This document shows positions 1 through 5,650 of a DNA stretch of 5,755 bases, in pieces; the first letter of the stretch is position 1; every line of letters starts with the position of its first letter. A program made the translations under genes and the position numbers. Location of the stretch: contig CAMCFM010000320.1 of the NCBI GenBank assembly GCA_945874095.1, positions 1 to 5,755 on the forward strand. Direction: 5' to 3'. This DNA is from Candidatus Kuenenia stuttgartensis (GTDB taxonomy: Bacteria > Planctomycetota > Planctomycetia > Isosphaerales > Isosphaeraceae). The notes beneath the pieces were generated by a model that searched no databases, had not been told where the DNA came from, and was given only the letters and a program-made list of their open reading frames with translations.

Positions 1-40
1 AGCGGTGGGGGGATGGTAATTGTTTAATTATTATTGGCTT

Positions 41-99
41 ACGAGTACCTTGGGCGTTACCCAAGGCTGGTATGGGTCAAGCCTTTGGCCCTAAAACCA
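41..99. repeat. Intergenic double-hairpin element
   Basis: The arms CCTTGGG (48-54) and CCCAAGG (60-66) form a perfect 7-bp stem with a 5-base loop. The second arm can instead pair downstream: AAGGCT (63-68) with AGCCTT (80-85), and CC (61-62) with GG (87-88) across a one-base bulge. The two hairpins share bases 63-66, so they cannot both form. There is no U-tract after either, so a classical terminator is unlikely. It resembles, from memory, short repeats scattered between planctomycete genes; that is recollection rather than a search result. The outer limits given are approximate. Confidence 0.5.
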
Positions 100-177
100 G
101 ATCACATTCAATACCATCACCCTGGAATCCGGTATGAGCCATCTTCGAATCGATCTGGAAAAAATTCACGGCTCTCC

Positions 178-207
178 TTGCATGTTAACGTATGTTCAGG
201 TTATAAA
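178..207 (+). promoter_or_regulatory. Possible sigma70-type promoter for the acylase gene
   Basis: TTGCAT (178-183) and TATAAA (202-207) are separated by 18 bases. The -10 box is good and the -35 box matches TTGACA at only three positions. Transcription would begin near 214, leaving a leader of about 40 bases before the ATG at 254. It is the best candidate in the leader, but it rests on pattern matching alone and planctomycete promoters are poorly characterised. Confidence 0.3.
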
Positions 208-253
208 TGTTGAAAGTCGTTGATTCCGTGCATTTGCCTGAAAGAATCTCTCC

Positions 254-2323
254 ATGCCTTTTCGCTCAGCCATTCAAACCCGTTTTTTTTTGATAGCTCT
301 GGCGATCCTGTCTGTGATTCCGACCAAGGTCATTCAAGCCGGCCAGATCACCATTCAGCGTGATACCTGGGGCGTGCCTCACGTTTTTGCCTCTAATCTG
401 GCGGACGGGGCCTATGCTCTTGGATATGCTCAGGCTGAGGACCGGCTGGAACAGATTTTCGCCAACTACCGACTGGCTATCGGCCGAGCGGCTGAAATAA
501 ATGGGCCCGGGTCTGTGGAAGATGACTTCAAGCAGTACATTGCCGGACACGTTGCGGTGAGCCAGCGACGGTATCCAGAGCTCCCGCTTGAAATTCGTCA
601 GATGTGCGAGAGTTATCAGGCTGGAGTGCGTGCTTATTTGAAGGATCATCCCGCTAAAAAGCCTGCCAATGCCCTTGAGATGCAGCCCTGGATGATCGCC
701 GCCTCGATGCGCGAACTGATCTTCAACTGGCCTGTGGGCCGCGCCAATCGTGATCTGGATGCCCGTTCTGAATTCAAGCTTTTCAGTAACCAATGGGCCG
801 TTCGGCCTGAGCGCACGGCTGACGGGGCCTCGATTCTGCTGATCGACCCGCATGTGGGCTGGGATGGTCCGTTTCGGTTCTTTGAATATCGCCTGCATGC
901 CGGCCAGCACGACATCTCCGGCTTCGGGCCAGTCGGCACGCCCCTTCTGGGCCTGGGGCATAACGCTTTCACCGGCTGGGCTTGCACCACTGGAGGTCCT
1001 GACACGACCGATATTTATGTCGAAGAGGTTGATCCAGCCAATCCCTTGCGTTATCTCTACGATGGTCAGTGGCGTGAAATGACCTCGGAAAAGGTCACGA
1101 TCGCCGTCAAGGGCCATCCCGACGTAGTCCGAACCATCCATCGGAGTCACCACGGGCCGATTCTCAAGCGCGAGGGCAATCGGGCCTATGCCATGGCGAC
1201 CCCTTATTTGAATGAGATTGATGTTGTCACTCAGTTCTTCCGGATGATGGTCGCCCGCAATCTCACCGAATTCGACTCCGCCGTGGGCATGAATCAGTTC
1301 ATGGAACAGAATGTCATGTATTCCGATGTTGAGGGGAATATCCGCTATGTTCGCACCGGCCGGGTGCCGATTCGTCCAAACGGCTACGACTTTTCGAAGC
1401 CTGTTCCGGGCAACACAAGCAAGTCGGAATGGCTTGGGATCCATCCATTGAAGGATCTGGTCCAGATTCTCAACCCCAAAACCGGCTACATGCAGAATTG
1501 CAACATCGGCCCTGACACCATGGCCAGGAACCTTGGTCTCGACCTTTCAGCCTATCCTCAGTACCTCTACGATACCGCCCCCAACACGAGTAACAGTCGA
1601 GGTCGCAGGGCCGTTGAACTGCTGGACGCTCATCCGAAGCTCACGATTGACCAGGCCAAGGCCATCGCCATGGACATTCATGCGGATCGCTGTGAAGTCT
1701 GGCAAACTCAGATACGCGAAGCCGCCGAAACCGTAGACCTGAGCAAGCCCAGAAAGGGAGTTGAGCCAAAGGAGCTGCGTCAGGCGATGGACAAGCTGGT
1801 AATCTGGGACGGCATGATGGACCAGAAGAGCGTGGGAGCGACTCTGTATCGTGCTCTGCGCACTGTGGCTCAGGAACGCAGGCTGGACGAAAAAAGCACG
1901 GCCGAAGCCCGCATCGACGCTTTTGCCGAGGCTGTTGCCCGGCTCAAGACAAACCACGGGACATTTGAAGTGCCTTATGGGGAGATTCACCGAGTGCGTC
2001 GAGGAGGTCGGTCGTGGCCCATCTCAGGCGGCGATTCGGGCGCGGGTGACCAGACTTTGCGAGCCATTTCCAGCAACAATGAAGGCAAAACCTATACGGG
2101 AAGGGCTGGCCAGAACTGGGTGCAGATTGTTCAGTTCAAGCCCGGGGCCGTACAAAGCTGGAGCGTGACACCTTACGGACAAAGTGACGACCCGACATCT
2201 CCGCATTATACGGATCAGGCCGAGCACCTCTTCAGCCCCGGCAAGATGAAGCCGACCTGGTTTCGCAAGGGAGAGCTGGAAGGGCATGTGGAGTCAACCA
2301 AAGTGCTCGAGCGTGTTGAATAA
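254..2323 (+). CDS. Exported penicillin acylase family protein (Ntn hydrolase)
   Basis: This is a 689-residue penicillin/cephalosporin/acyl-homoserine-lactone acylase-type amidase. Such enzymes are made as one precursor, cut themselves before a Ser that becomes the N-terminal nucleophile of the beta chain, and hydrolyse amide-linked acyl groups, usually outside the cytoplasm. Seen: an N-terminal signal peptide (Arg4 and Arg10, hydrophobic core about 11-22, likely cut after VIQA near residue 29); an alpha-chain start with RDTWGVPHVFA (37-47) and GYAQAEDRLEQ (57-67); the processing motif FSNQWAV (177-183), making Ser178 beta1; His200 in DPHVGW, exactly beta23; and GHNAFTGW (235-242). Asp250 and Asp253 fall at beta73 and beta76, the spacing I recall for calcium ligands of E. 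coli penicillin G acylase. Asn415 or Asn417 in QNCN is the likely catalytic Asn (beta238/240). The beta chain would be 512 residues, a complete size. The start is the only ATG giving a signal peptide; the Shine-Dalgarno sequence is weak (GAAAG, 240-244). The substrate cannot be read from the sequence: beta-lactam, acyl-homoserine lactone, lipopeptide and other amides all remain possible. No partner gene is adjacent. Confidence 0.93.
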   Translation: MPFRSAIQTRFFLIALAILSVIPTKVIQAGQITIQRDTWGVPHVFASNLADGAYALGYAQAEDRLEQIFANYRLAIGRAAEINGPGSVEDDFKQYIAGHVAVSQRRYPELPLEIRQMCESYQAGVRAYLKDHPAKKPANALEMQPWMIAASMRELIFNWPVGRANRDLDARSEFKLFSNQWAVRPERTADGASILLIDPHVGWDGPFRFFEYRLHAGQHDISGFGPVGTPLLGLGHNAFTGWACTTGGPDTTDIYVEEVDPANPLRYLYDGQWREMTSEKVTIAVKGHPDVVRTIHRSHHGPILKREGNRAYAMATPYLNEIDVVTQFFRMMVARNLTEFDSAVGMNQFMEQNVMYSDVEGNIRYVRTGRVPIRPNGYDFSKPVPGNTSKSEWLGIHPLKDLVQILNPKTGYMQNCNIGPDTMARNLGLDLSAYPQYLYDTAPNTSNSRGRRAVELLDAHPKLTIDQAKAIAMDIHADRCEVWQTQIREAAETVDLSKPRKGVEPKELRQAMDKLVIWDGMMDQKSVGATLYRALRTVAQERRLDEKSTAEARIDAFAEAVARLKTNHGTFEVPYGEIHRVRRGGRSWPISGGDSGAGDQTLRAISSNNEGKTYTGRAGQNWVQIVQFKPGAVQSWSVTPYGQSDDPTSPHYTDQAEHLFSPGKMKPTWFRKGELEGHVESTKVLERVE

Positions 2324-2339
2324 ACAGGCGATTAATAAA

Positions 2340-2430
2340 TGTCTCCTCTGGAGCCCAAAAGATCACTGGCTCAGGGTTTATGGATGTCCAGAGGAGATGC
2401 CTGGTAATAGCTGTCTCCTCTGGAGCCCAA
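2340..2430. repeat. Direct repeat pair flanking an inverted copy
   Basis: The 19-base sequence TGTCTCCTCTGGAGCCCAA occurs exactly at 2340-2358 and 2412-2430. Between them TCCAGAGGAGA (2387-2397) is the perfect reverse complement of an 11-base core present in both copies (2342-2352 and 2414-2424). The central arm can therefore pair with the upstream copy (34-base loop) or the downstream copy (16-base loop), but not both; G-U pairs can extend each stem by two. The element begins 17 bases after the acylase stop codon, so it lies in the 3' untranslated region of that transcript. No U-tract follows either stem. It may be an mRNA 3'-end stabiliser, a weak terminator or a mobile repeat. Confidence 0.7.
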
Positions 2431-2529
2431 TCACTTATACCCCTCTCATTCTGAAATCTGGAGTTTGAGTCTGAGATTTGAGGCAGAGCCCAACAGTGAT
2501 TCATAATCCTTTAAGAAAGAACGTGTTAT

Positions 2530-2553
2530 GTAGGCCATGTCCCCTGACATGGC
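2530..2553 (+). repeat. REP-like palindrome with GTAG head (left half of inverted pair)
   Basis: GTAG (2530-2533) directly abuts an 8-bp perfect stem, GCCATGTC (2534-2541) and GACATGGC (2546-2553), with loop CCCT. A GTAG tetranucleotide immediately 5' of a palindrome is the signature of bacterial REP elements, which are recognised by REP-associated tyrosine transposases (RAYTs). The tail GGGCTTTGG follows. A matching element in the opposite orientation lies at 2637-2660, so the two form a REPIN-like unit spanning 2530-2660. No RAYT gene is in this window. Confidence 0.65.
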
Positions 2554-2573
2554 GGGCTTTGGCCTTGTTTTTT
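2532..2573 (+). terminator. Possible terminator formed by the REP-like hairpin and a T-run
   Basis: The 8-bp hairpin at 2534-2553, or an alternative outer stem AGGCCA (2532-2537) with TGGCCT (2560-2565), is followed by six T residues (2568-2573). With the outer stem only two bases separate it from the T-run, which approaches intrinsic terminator geometry. It lies about 210 bases after the acylase stop, so it could end that transcript. The structure may simply belong to the repeat, so confidence is low. Confidence 0.3.
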
Positions 2574-2636
2574 AGAACGATGCAAATCGATTTGGTATAA
2601 CATGTTACATGCGTATTGACTGAAAGAGCGAAAACC

Positions 2637-2660
2637 GCCCGGTCAGGGGACCGGGCCTAC
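2637..2660 (-). repeat. REP-like palindrome with GTAG head (right half of inverted pair)
   Basis: On the minus strand GTAG (CTAC at 2657-2660 on +) directly precedes an 8-bp stem, GCCCGGTC and GACCGGGC, with loop CCCT. This matches the element at 2530-2553 in head, stem length and loop, and differs only by AT to CG in one arm and the matching AT to CG in the other, so pairing is kept. The minus-strand tail GGTTTTCG resembles the tail of the left copy. The two heads face outward with an 83-base spacer (2554-2636), the geometry of a REPIN. Confidence 0.65.
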
Positions 2661-2733
2661 AGAAATCCACTTCTGAGCGTGATTGGGGTTTAGTATGTGC
2701 CAGTTGAATCTCTAATGCGTGCCTTGCTGGCAA

Positions 2734-2758
2734 CATCTCCCCTGACATGGCGCGCTTT
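2734..2758 (+). repeat. Decayed copy of the REP-like element
   Basis: These 25 bases match 2536-2560 at 23 positions (both mismatches are G to C, at 2737 and 2753). The GTAG head and the first bases of the left arm are missing: CAACATCTC stands where GGCCATGTC would be, so the full stem cannot form. It looks like a degenerate third copy of the adjacent element. Apart from this and the elements listed separately, the gap 2324-2927 shows no gene. Confidence 0.6.
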
Positions 2759-2917
2759 AGCTCCCTCAGGGGCTTGTCCGCTTTAAACTTTCCTGATATT
2801 AACCCTCCTGTCGATTGTTTTTTCAATTGGTGAAATGATCTCCCACTCAATCCACCCCACCATCATGGATATTACGTTTAGGATTTCCCCCGTAAAAGCA
2901 ATCGCCTCCCCGTATTT

Positions 2918-2921
2918 GGAG
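2918..2921 (+). promoter_or_regulatory. Ribosome binding site that decides the start of the next gene
   Basis: GGAG (2918-2921) sits 6 bases before the ATG at 2928, an ideal spacing. The in-frame ATG at 2835 has only GGTG close by (2829-2832), and the 31 codons it would add have no recognisable protein character. This favours initiation at 2928. Confidence 0.5.
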
Positions 2922-2927
2922 CTTCCT

Positions 2928-4214
2928 ATGATCCAGACCAGTTCAGAATCGCCTCACAAATCCCCGATGAACGCGCTTCGTCATGGTCTCAGTAGCTCTG
3001 TTCATGTTCCCGAGGATAAGATTTATCAGGTCGACCGGCTTCGTCAGGAACTGATCCGAACCCATCAGCCCCAATCGGCCGATGAACGCGATTGTATTTC
3101 TGAACTGGCCCTGGCTCGCTGGAAAATGTTGGAAACGGATCGTCTGATGGATCTCCGCATCGAGGCAGAATCCAACCAGGCCGGGATGATTTTCGATCGC
3201 AAAATGCTCGACCAATTTGAAATCGACGAAAAACTCTGGCACTCACACCCTCAATTTCGCCGCGACCTGCTCGGCCAGACCTATCGTGGAGCTGCCCTTT
3301 TTGAACAACTCTGGTCGGAAATTCTCGGAGCCCTGGATTCGAAGATCCAGCGGGTCAGCCTCACCCAGGCCAGAACCATGGCCCTGATGGTTGGCTCAAG
3401 CTCGAAAATTCATGAGCTCAGCCAGGATGGGCTCTGGCTCTTCAGCCGATTCCTGAAAATGGAACCTAAACCCACCCAAACCGTGCTTCAATGGGCCCAA
3501 TTCTCAAATACCATTCTGGTCGTCGGCGATACCGATTTTATTGACGAGCATTTCTTAAGTGCTGCCAATCCTGCCACCTGTCATAAAGAGCTGAAGCAAA
3601 GGGCCACAAAAGAACACGCTTTCTGGAAGTTGCTAAAGCGGGATCTTGAAATGGAATACGCAACCCAGCGCAAACAATTCGTAGCCATGTCCATGGGCAC
3701 CGGCCTGGGCGACTTGAAACTCGCCAACGATGCCCGGCTGGCTCTGCGCTATCAAATCACCGCCCAGAACCGGGCTGACAAGCTCAGTCGCCGATTGGAC
3801 GGCCTCAAGCGGCATCGCAACCTGCTCGAGTATCGTGCCACAAAGGCTGAAGAACGCGAAGCCCGCCGCCTGGAACTCCAGTCTCGTGATGAATCTGCTA
3901 CCTACACCATGATGAGCGACGCCCAGACCGATGAAAATGAATTGATGAACCATGAGCTTGAGGAGGCTTTTGAGGGGCTGGCCGCGATGATGGCTCAAAA
4001 CGTTTCTGAAATAAACAAGACGCAACCTGATGAATCAAAAGAAGTTGCGACTGCTGTGCAAAACAAGGTTGTGGATCAGCCGGTCGAGCTTGAAGGTCGG
4101 CTTCAAGACCGGATTGAGCGGATGATGAAGGGGCGGAGCCGGAGCGAAGTGGCCCGGATCAAGAAGCAGGTGAAAGCGCTGCGACGGGGTTCGGAAATGG
4201 CTGTCAGTGTCTGA
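2928..4214 (+). CDS. Hypothetical protein of the NALRHGL type
   Basis: This is a 428-residue protein of unknown function; starting at the upstream in-frame ATG at 2835 it would have 459. I prefer 2928 for its GGAG site. Near the new N-terminus is NALRHGLSS (15-23), a motif I recall from a family of uncharacterised planctomycete proteins in which a short polar leader precedes 'NA-x-x-HGL' and a helical region. Here that region (about 33-85) has many Glu, Arg and Leu residues (RLRQEL, SELALARWKMLETDRL). No signal peptide or membrane segment is present, so it is probably cytoplasmic. Residues about 268-320 are rich in Arg, Lys and Glu with Leu spacing and may form a coiled coil. An acidic Met/Glu-rich stretch follows (about 329-358), and the last 40 residues are basic (RIERMMKGRSRSEVARIKKQ about 395-414), which could suit nucleic-acid binding; this is inference. 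No catalytic motif was recognised. It precedes rsmA by 115 bases and may share a transcript with it. Confidence 0.85.
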   Translation: MIQTSSESPHKSPMNALRHGLSSSVHVPEDKIYQVDRLRQELIRTHQPQSADERDCISELALARWKMLETDRLMDLRIEAESNQAGMIFDRKMLDQFEIDEKLWHSHPQFRRDLLGQTYRGAALFEQLWSEILGALDSKIQRVSLTQARTMALMVGSSSKIHELSQDGLWLFSRFLKMEPKPTQTVLQWAQFSNTILVVGDTDFIDEHFLSAANPATCHKELKQRATKEHAFWKLLKRDLEMEYATQRKQFVAMSMGTGLGDLKLANDARLALRYQITAQNRADKLSRRLDGLKRHRNLLEYRATKAEEREARRLELQSRDESATYTMMSDAQTDENELMNHELEEAFEGLAAMMAQNVSEINKTQPDESKEVATAVQNKVVDQPVELEGRLQDRIERMMKGRSRSEVARIKKQVKALRRGSEMAVSV

Positions 4215-4242
4215 TTTCGTGAGCGAATCCAGCCTATCAGAC
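4209..4242 (+). other. Stem-loop straddling the stop codon of the hypothetical gene
   Basis: GTCTGAT (4209-4215) pairs perfectly with ATCAGAC (4236-4242). Stacked inside, TTCG (4216-4219) pairs with CGAA (4224-4227) around TGAG, leaving an eight-base bulge on the 3' side. The TGA stop (4212-4214) lies in the left arm. No T-run follows, so it is a poor terminator; it could modulate readthrough into rsmA or protect the mRNA end, or be chance. Confidence 0.3.
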
Positions 4243-4329
4243 GGTTCCTGCACTCGCCCCGAGAGCTAAAGTCGTGTAGAATCAATCCAATAGAGCGAAA
4301 ATCTCCTGAAGAAACGACTTGGACAGACG

Positions 4330-5475
4330 ATGACCGACGAAGCAGATGATTTGGTAAACGGCGACGAAACCACGACTCCAAGCACTCCGGAGCAAGCCCA
4401 GTCGGCTGCCAGACAGACACTTTCGCACCTTAGGGGCCTGTTTGAAAAGCACGGGATTTCGCCTCGCAAGCAACTGGGCCAGAACTTCCTGATCGACCTC
4501 AACCTGCACGAAGTCATTCTCAGGGAAGCCGGCCTGACGCCTAACGATATTGTTCTGGAAGTCGGTACAGGCACAGGCGCTTTGACAGAACGGATGGCCG
4601 ATCAGGCCGCTGCCGTGGTGGCTGTGGAGATTGATCCAGCCATGGGCCGACTGACCGCCGAAACCATTGGCCCCAGGCCGAACGTTTTGCTGCTGCGTCA
4701 GGATGCTCTCAGAAACAAGAACAATATTGCCAACGAAGTGCTGGATGCCCTGCGATCGTCTCTGAAAGTGAGGCCCGGCCGGCGCATCAAACTGGTGGCC
4801 AACCTGCCGTATTCCATCGCCACCCCGTTGGTCAGCAACCTCCTTCTGGACGACGAGTTAAGGCCAGCCTTGATGGTGATCATGATCCAATGGGAGATGG
4901 CCGAGCGGCTGATTGCCGAACCGACCGGCTCTGCCTATGGGTCGATCTCTGTGCTGGTCAATGCACTGGCGGATGTTGAAATCCTCAGGCGATTGCCGCC
5001 CACCGTTTTCTGGCCGAGGCCGAAAGTGGACAGCGCCATTGTGAGGATCATGCCGAGCGTGGAGAAACGCCGCAAGATCGACGATCTCCCGTGGTTCGCC
5101 CACGTTGTGAGACAGGTCTTTCTGCATCGCCGGAAGAACTTAAGGGTGGTTCTGCACGCCATGTATCACCATGCCGATGCCTGGACCAAGCCTGTGGTGG
5201 ACGAAATTCTCGAGCAGCTCGACCTCCCGTTCGACATCCGTGCCGAGGCTTTGAATGTCGAGGAACTGGATGAGCTGTCAAAGGCATTGAGGGTGAAGCT
5301 GGACGAGTTCGGGATTCCTCCGATCACCGACGACAGGAAGCCGAAAACGAAGCGCAACTGGCTCCTCAAACAAGAGGCCAACGCCAATAATCCAGACTAT
5401 GTCGCTGAAGTGGACGGCGATGAAGATGACGAGGATGATGACGAGACGGATCTGGAGGATGACGATCAGGAGTGA
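4330..5475 (+). CDS. rsmA: 16S rRNA (adenine(1518)-N6/adenine(1519)-N6)-dimethyltransferase RsmA (KsgA)
   Basis: RsmA transfers four methyl groups from SAM to two adjacent adenines in the 3'-terminal helix (helix 45) of 16S rRNA, a late step in 30S subunit maturation in the cytoplasm; its loss gives kasugamycin resistance in bacteria studied. Seen, in order: LGQNFLID (49-56), the SAM-binding glycine loop EVGTGTG (77-83), acidic VEID (99-102) for the ribose, Asp125 in RQDAL near the adenine, the catalytic NLPY motif (158-161), the AERL helix (191-194), and the C-terminal RNA-binding region with FWPRPKVDSA (227-236) and VFLHRRKNL (263-271). All core residues are present, so it should be active. 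At 381 residues it is about 110 longer than the roughly 270-residue bacterial norm: about 45 residues precede the core, of which 28-46 look helical, and a Lys/Arg linker (336-342) leads to an acidic Asp/Glu-rich tail (360-381). The Shine-Dalgarno is weak (GGA 4321-4323, 6 bases before ATG). It may follow the upstream gene in one transcript. Confidence 0.97.
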   Translation: MTDEADDLVNGDETTTPSTPEQAQSAARQTLSHLRGLFEKHGISPRKQLGQNFLIDLNLHEVILREAGLTPNDIVLEVGTGTGALTERMADQAAAVVAVEIDPAMGRLTAETIGPRPNVLLLRQDALRNKNNIANEVLDALRSSLKVRPGRRIKLVANLPYSIATPLVSNLLLDDELRPALMVIMIQWEMAERLIAEPTGSAYGSISVLVNALADVEILRRLPPTVFWPRPKVDSAIVRIMPSVEKRRKIDDLPWFAHVVRQVFLHRRKNLRVVLHAMYHHADAWTKPVVDEILEQLDLPFDIRAEALNVEELDELSKALRVKLDEFGIPPITDDRKPKTKRNWLLKQEANANNPDYVAEVDGDEDDEDDDETDLEDDDQE

Positions 5476-5502
5476 GGAACAGGCCGTAAATCACATCCTA
5501 AA

Positions 5503-5594
5503 GGCGTTAGCCCCCGTTTCCGGGTCTGAACCTAGCCGCAGGGCGCTAGCCCCCGGTTTCGGCGATTTAAAAAACCAACCGGGTTTGAACCTAG
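5503..5594. repeat. Duplicated GC-rich intergenic repeat with small palindrome
   Basis: Two partial units lie head to tail after rsmA. GGCGTTAGCCCCCGTTTC (5503-5520) recurs as 5542-5560 with one substitution and one extra G. CCGGGTCTGAACCTAG (5520-5535) recurs at 5579-5594 with one change. The second unit carries about 20 extra bases, including an A-rich run at 5568-5574. Within it GGGC (5541-5544) pairs with GCCC (5549-5552), flanked by CCG (5536-5538) and CGG (5554-5556), an imperfect palindrome; CTAGC (5532-5536) and GCTAG (5545-5549) are also inverted. No ORF here has coding character. It could provide weak transcription stops after rsmA. Confidence 0.6.
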
Positions 5595-5628
5595 TGCCCC
5601 CTCAAGCCTTATAAATGGGGTAGTTCCT

Positions 5629-5650
5629 GTAGGGTGGGGTGAAGCCCACC
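5629..5650 (+). repeat. GTAG-headed palindrome of a second REP-like type
   Basis: GTAG (5629-5632) directly precedes GGTGGG (5633-5638), which pairs with CCCACC (5645-5650) around the loop GTGAAG; the tail is TTTCG. The head position matches the elements at 2530 and 2637, but the stem and loop are unrelated, so this would be a different REP family. It is single here, with no inverted partner before the window ends. Bases 5651-5755 are AT-richer and show no gene or site I can support. Confidence 0.5.

Noticed and set aside
266..1444. Open frame of 392 codons on the minus strand opposite the acylase gene
   Set aside because: It lies wholly inside the well-supported acylase gene, shows no recognisable domain, and long antisense frames are common opposite GC-rich genes with biased codon use.
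2340..2430. Start of a CRISPR array
   Set aside because: Only two direct copies 19 bases long with a 53-base interval containing an inverted copy, and no cas genes nearby.
2454..2479. Hairpin AAATCT with AGATTT
   Set aside because: Six AT-rich pairs with a 14-base loop and no T-run; easily due to chance.
2286..2504. Short frames on both strands over the end of the acylase gene and the 2340-2430 repeat
   Set aside because: Their proteins repeat the same short peptide because they read the direct DNA repeat, so they are not genes.
2605..2850. Minus-strand frame of 81 codons in the repeat-rich gap
   Set aside because: It is read through one REP-like palindrome and the decayed copy, with no protein motif or ribosome site.
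4858..5287. Several minus-strand frames of 75-89 codons opposite rsmA
   Set aside because: They overlap one another and the confident rsmA gene, and none has a recognisable motif or ribosome site.
5399..5614. Plus-strand frame of 71 codons running past the end of rsmA
   Set aside because: It begins within the rsmA acidic tail in another frame and continues through the duplicated repeats; its product is simply the repeat translated.
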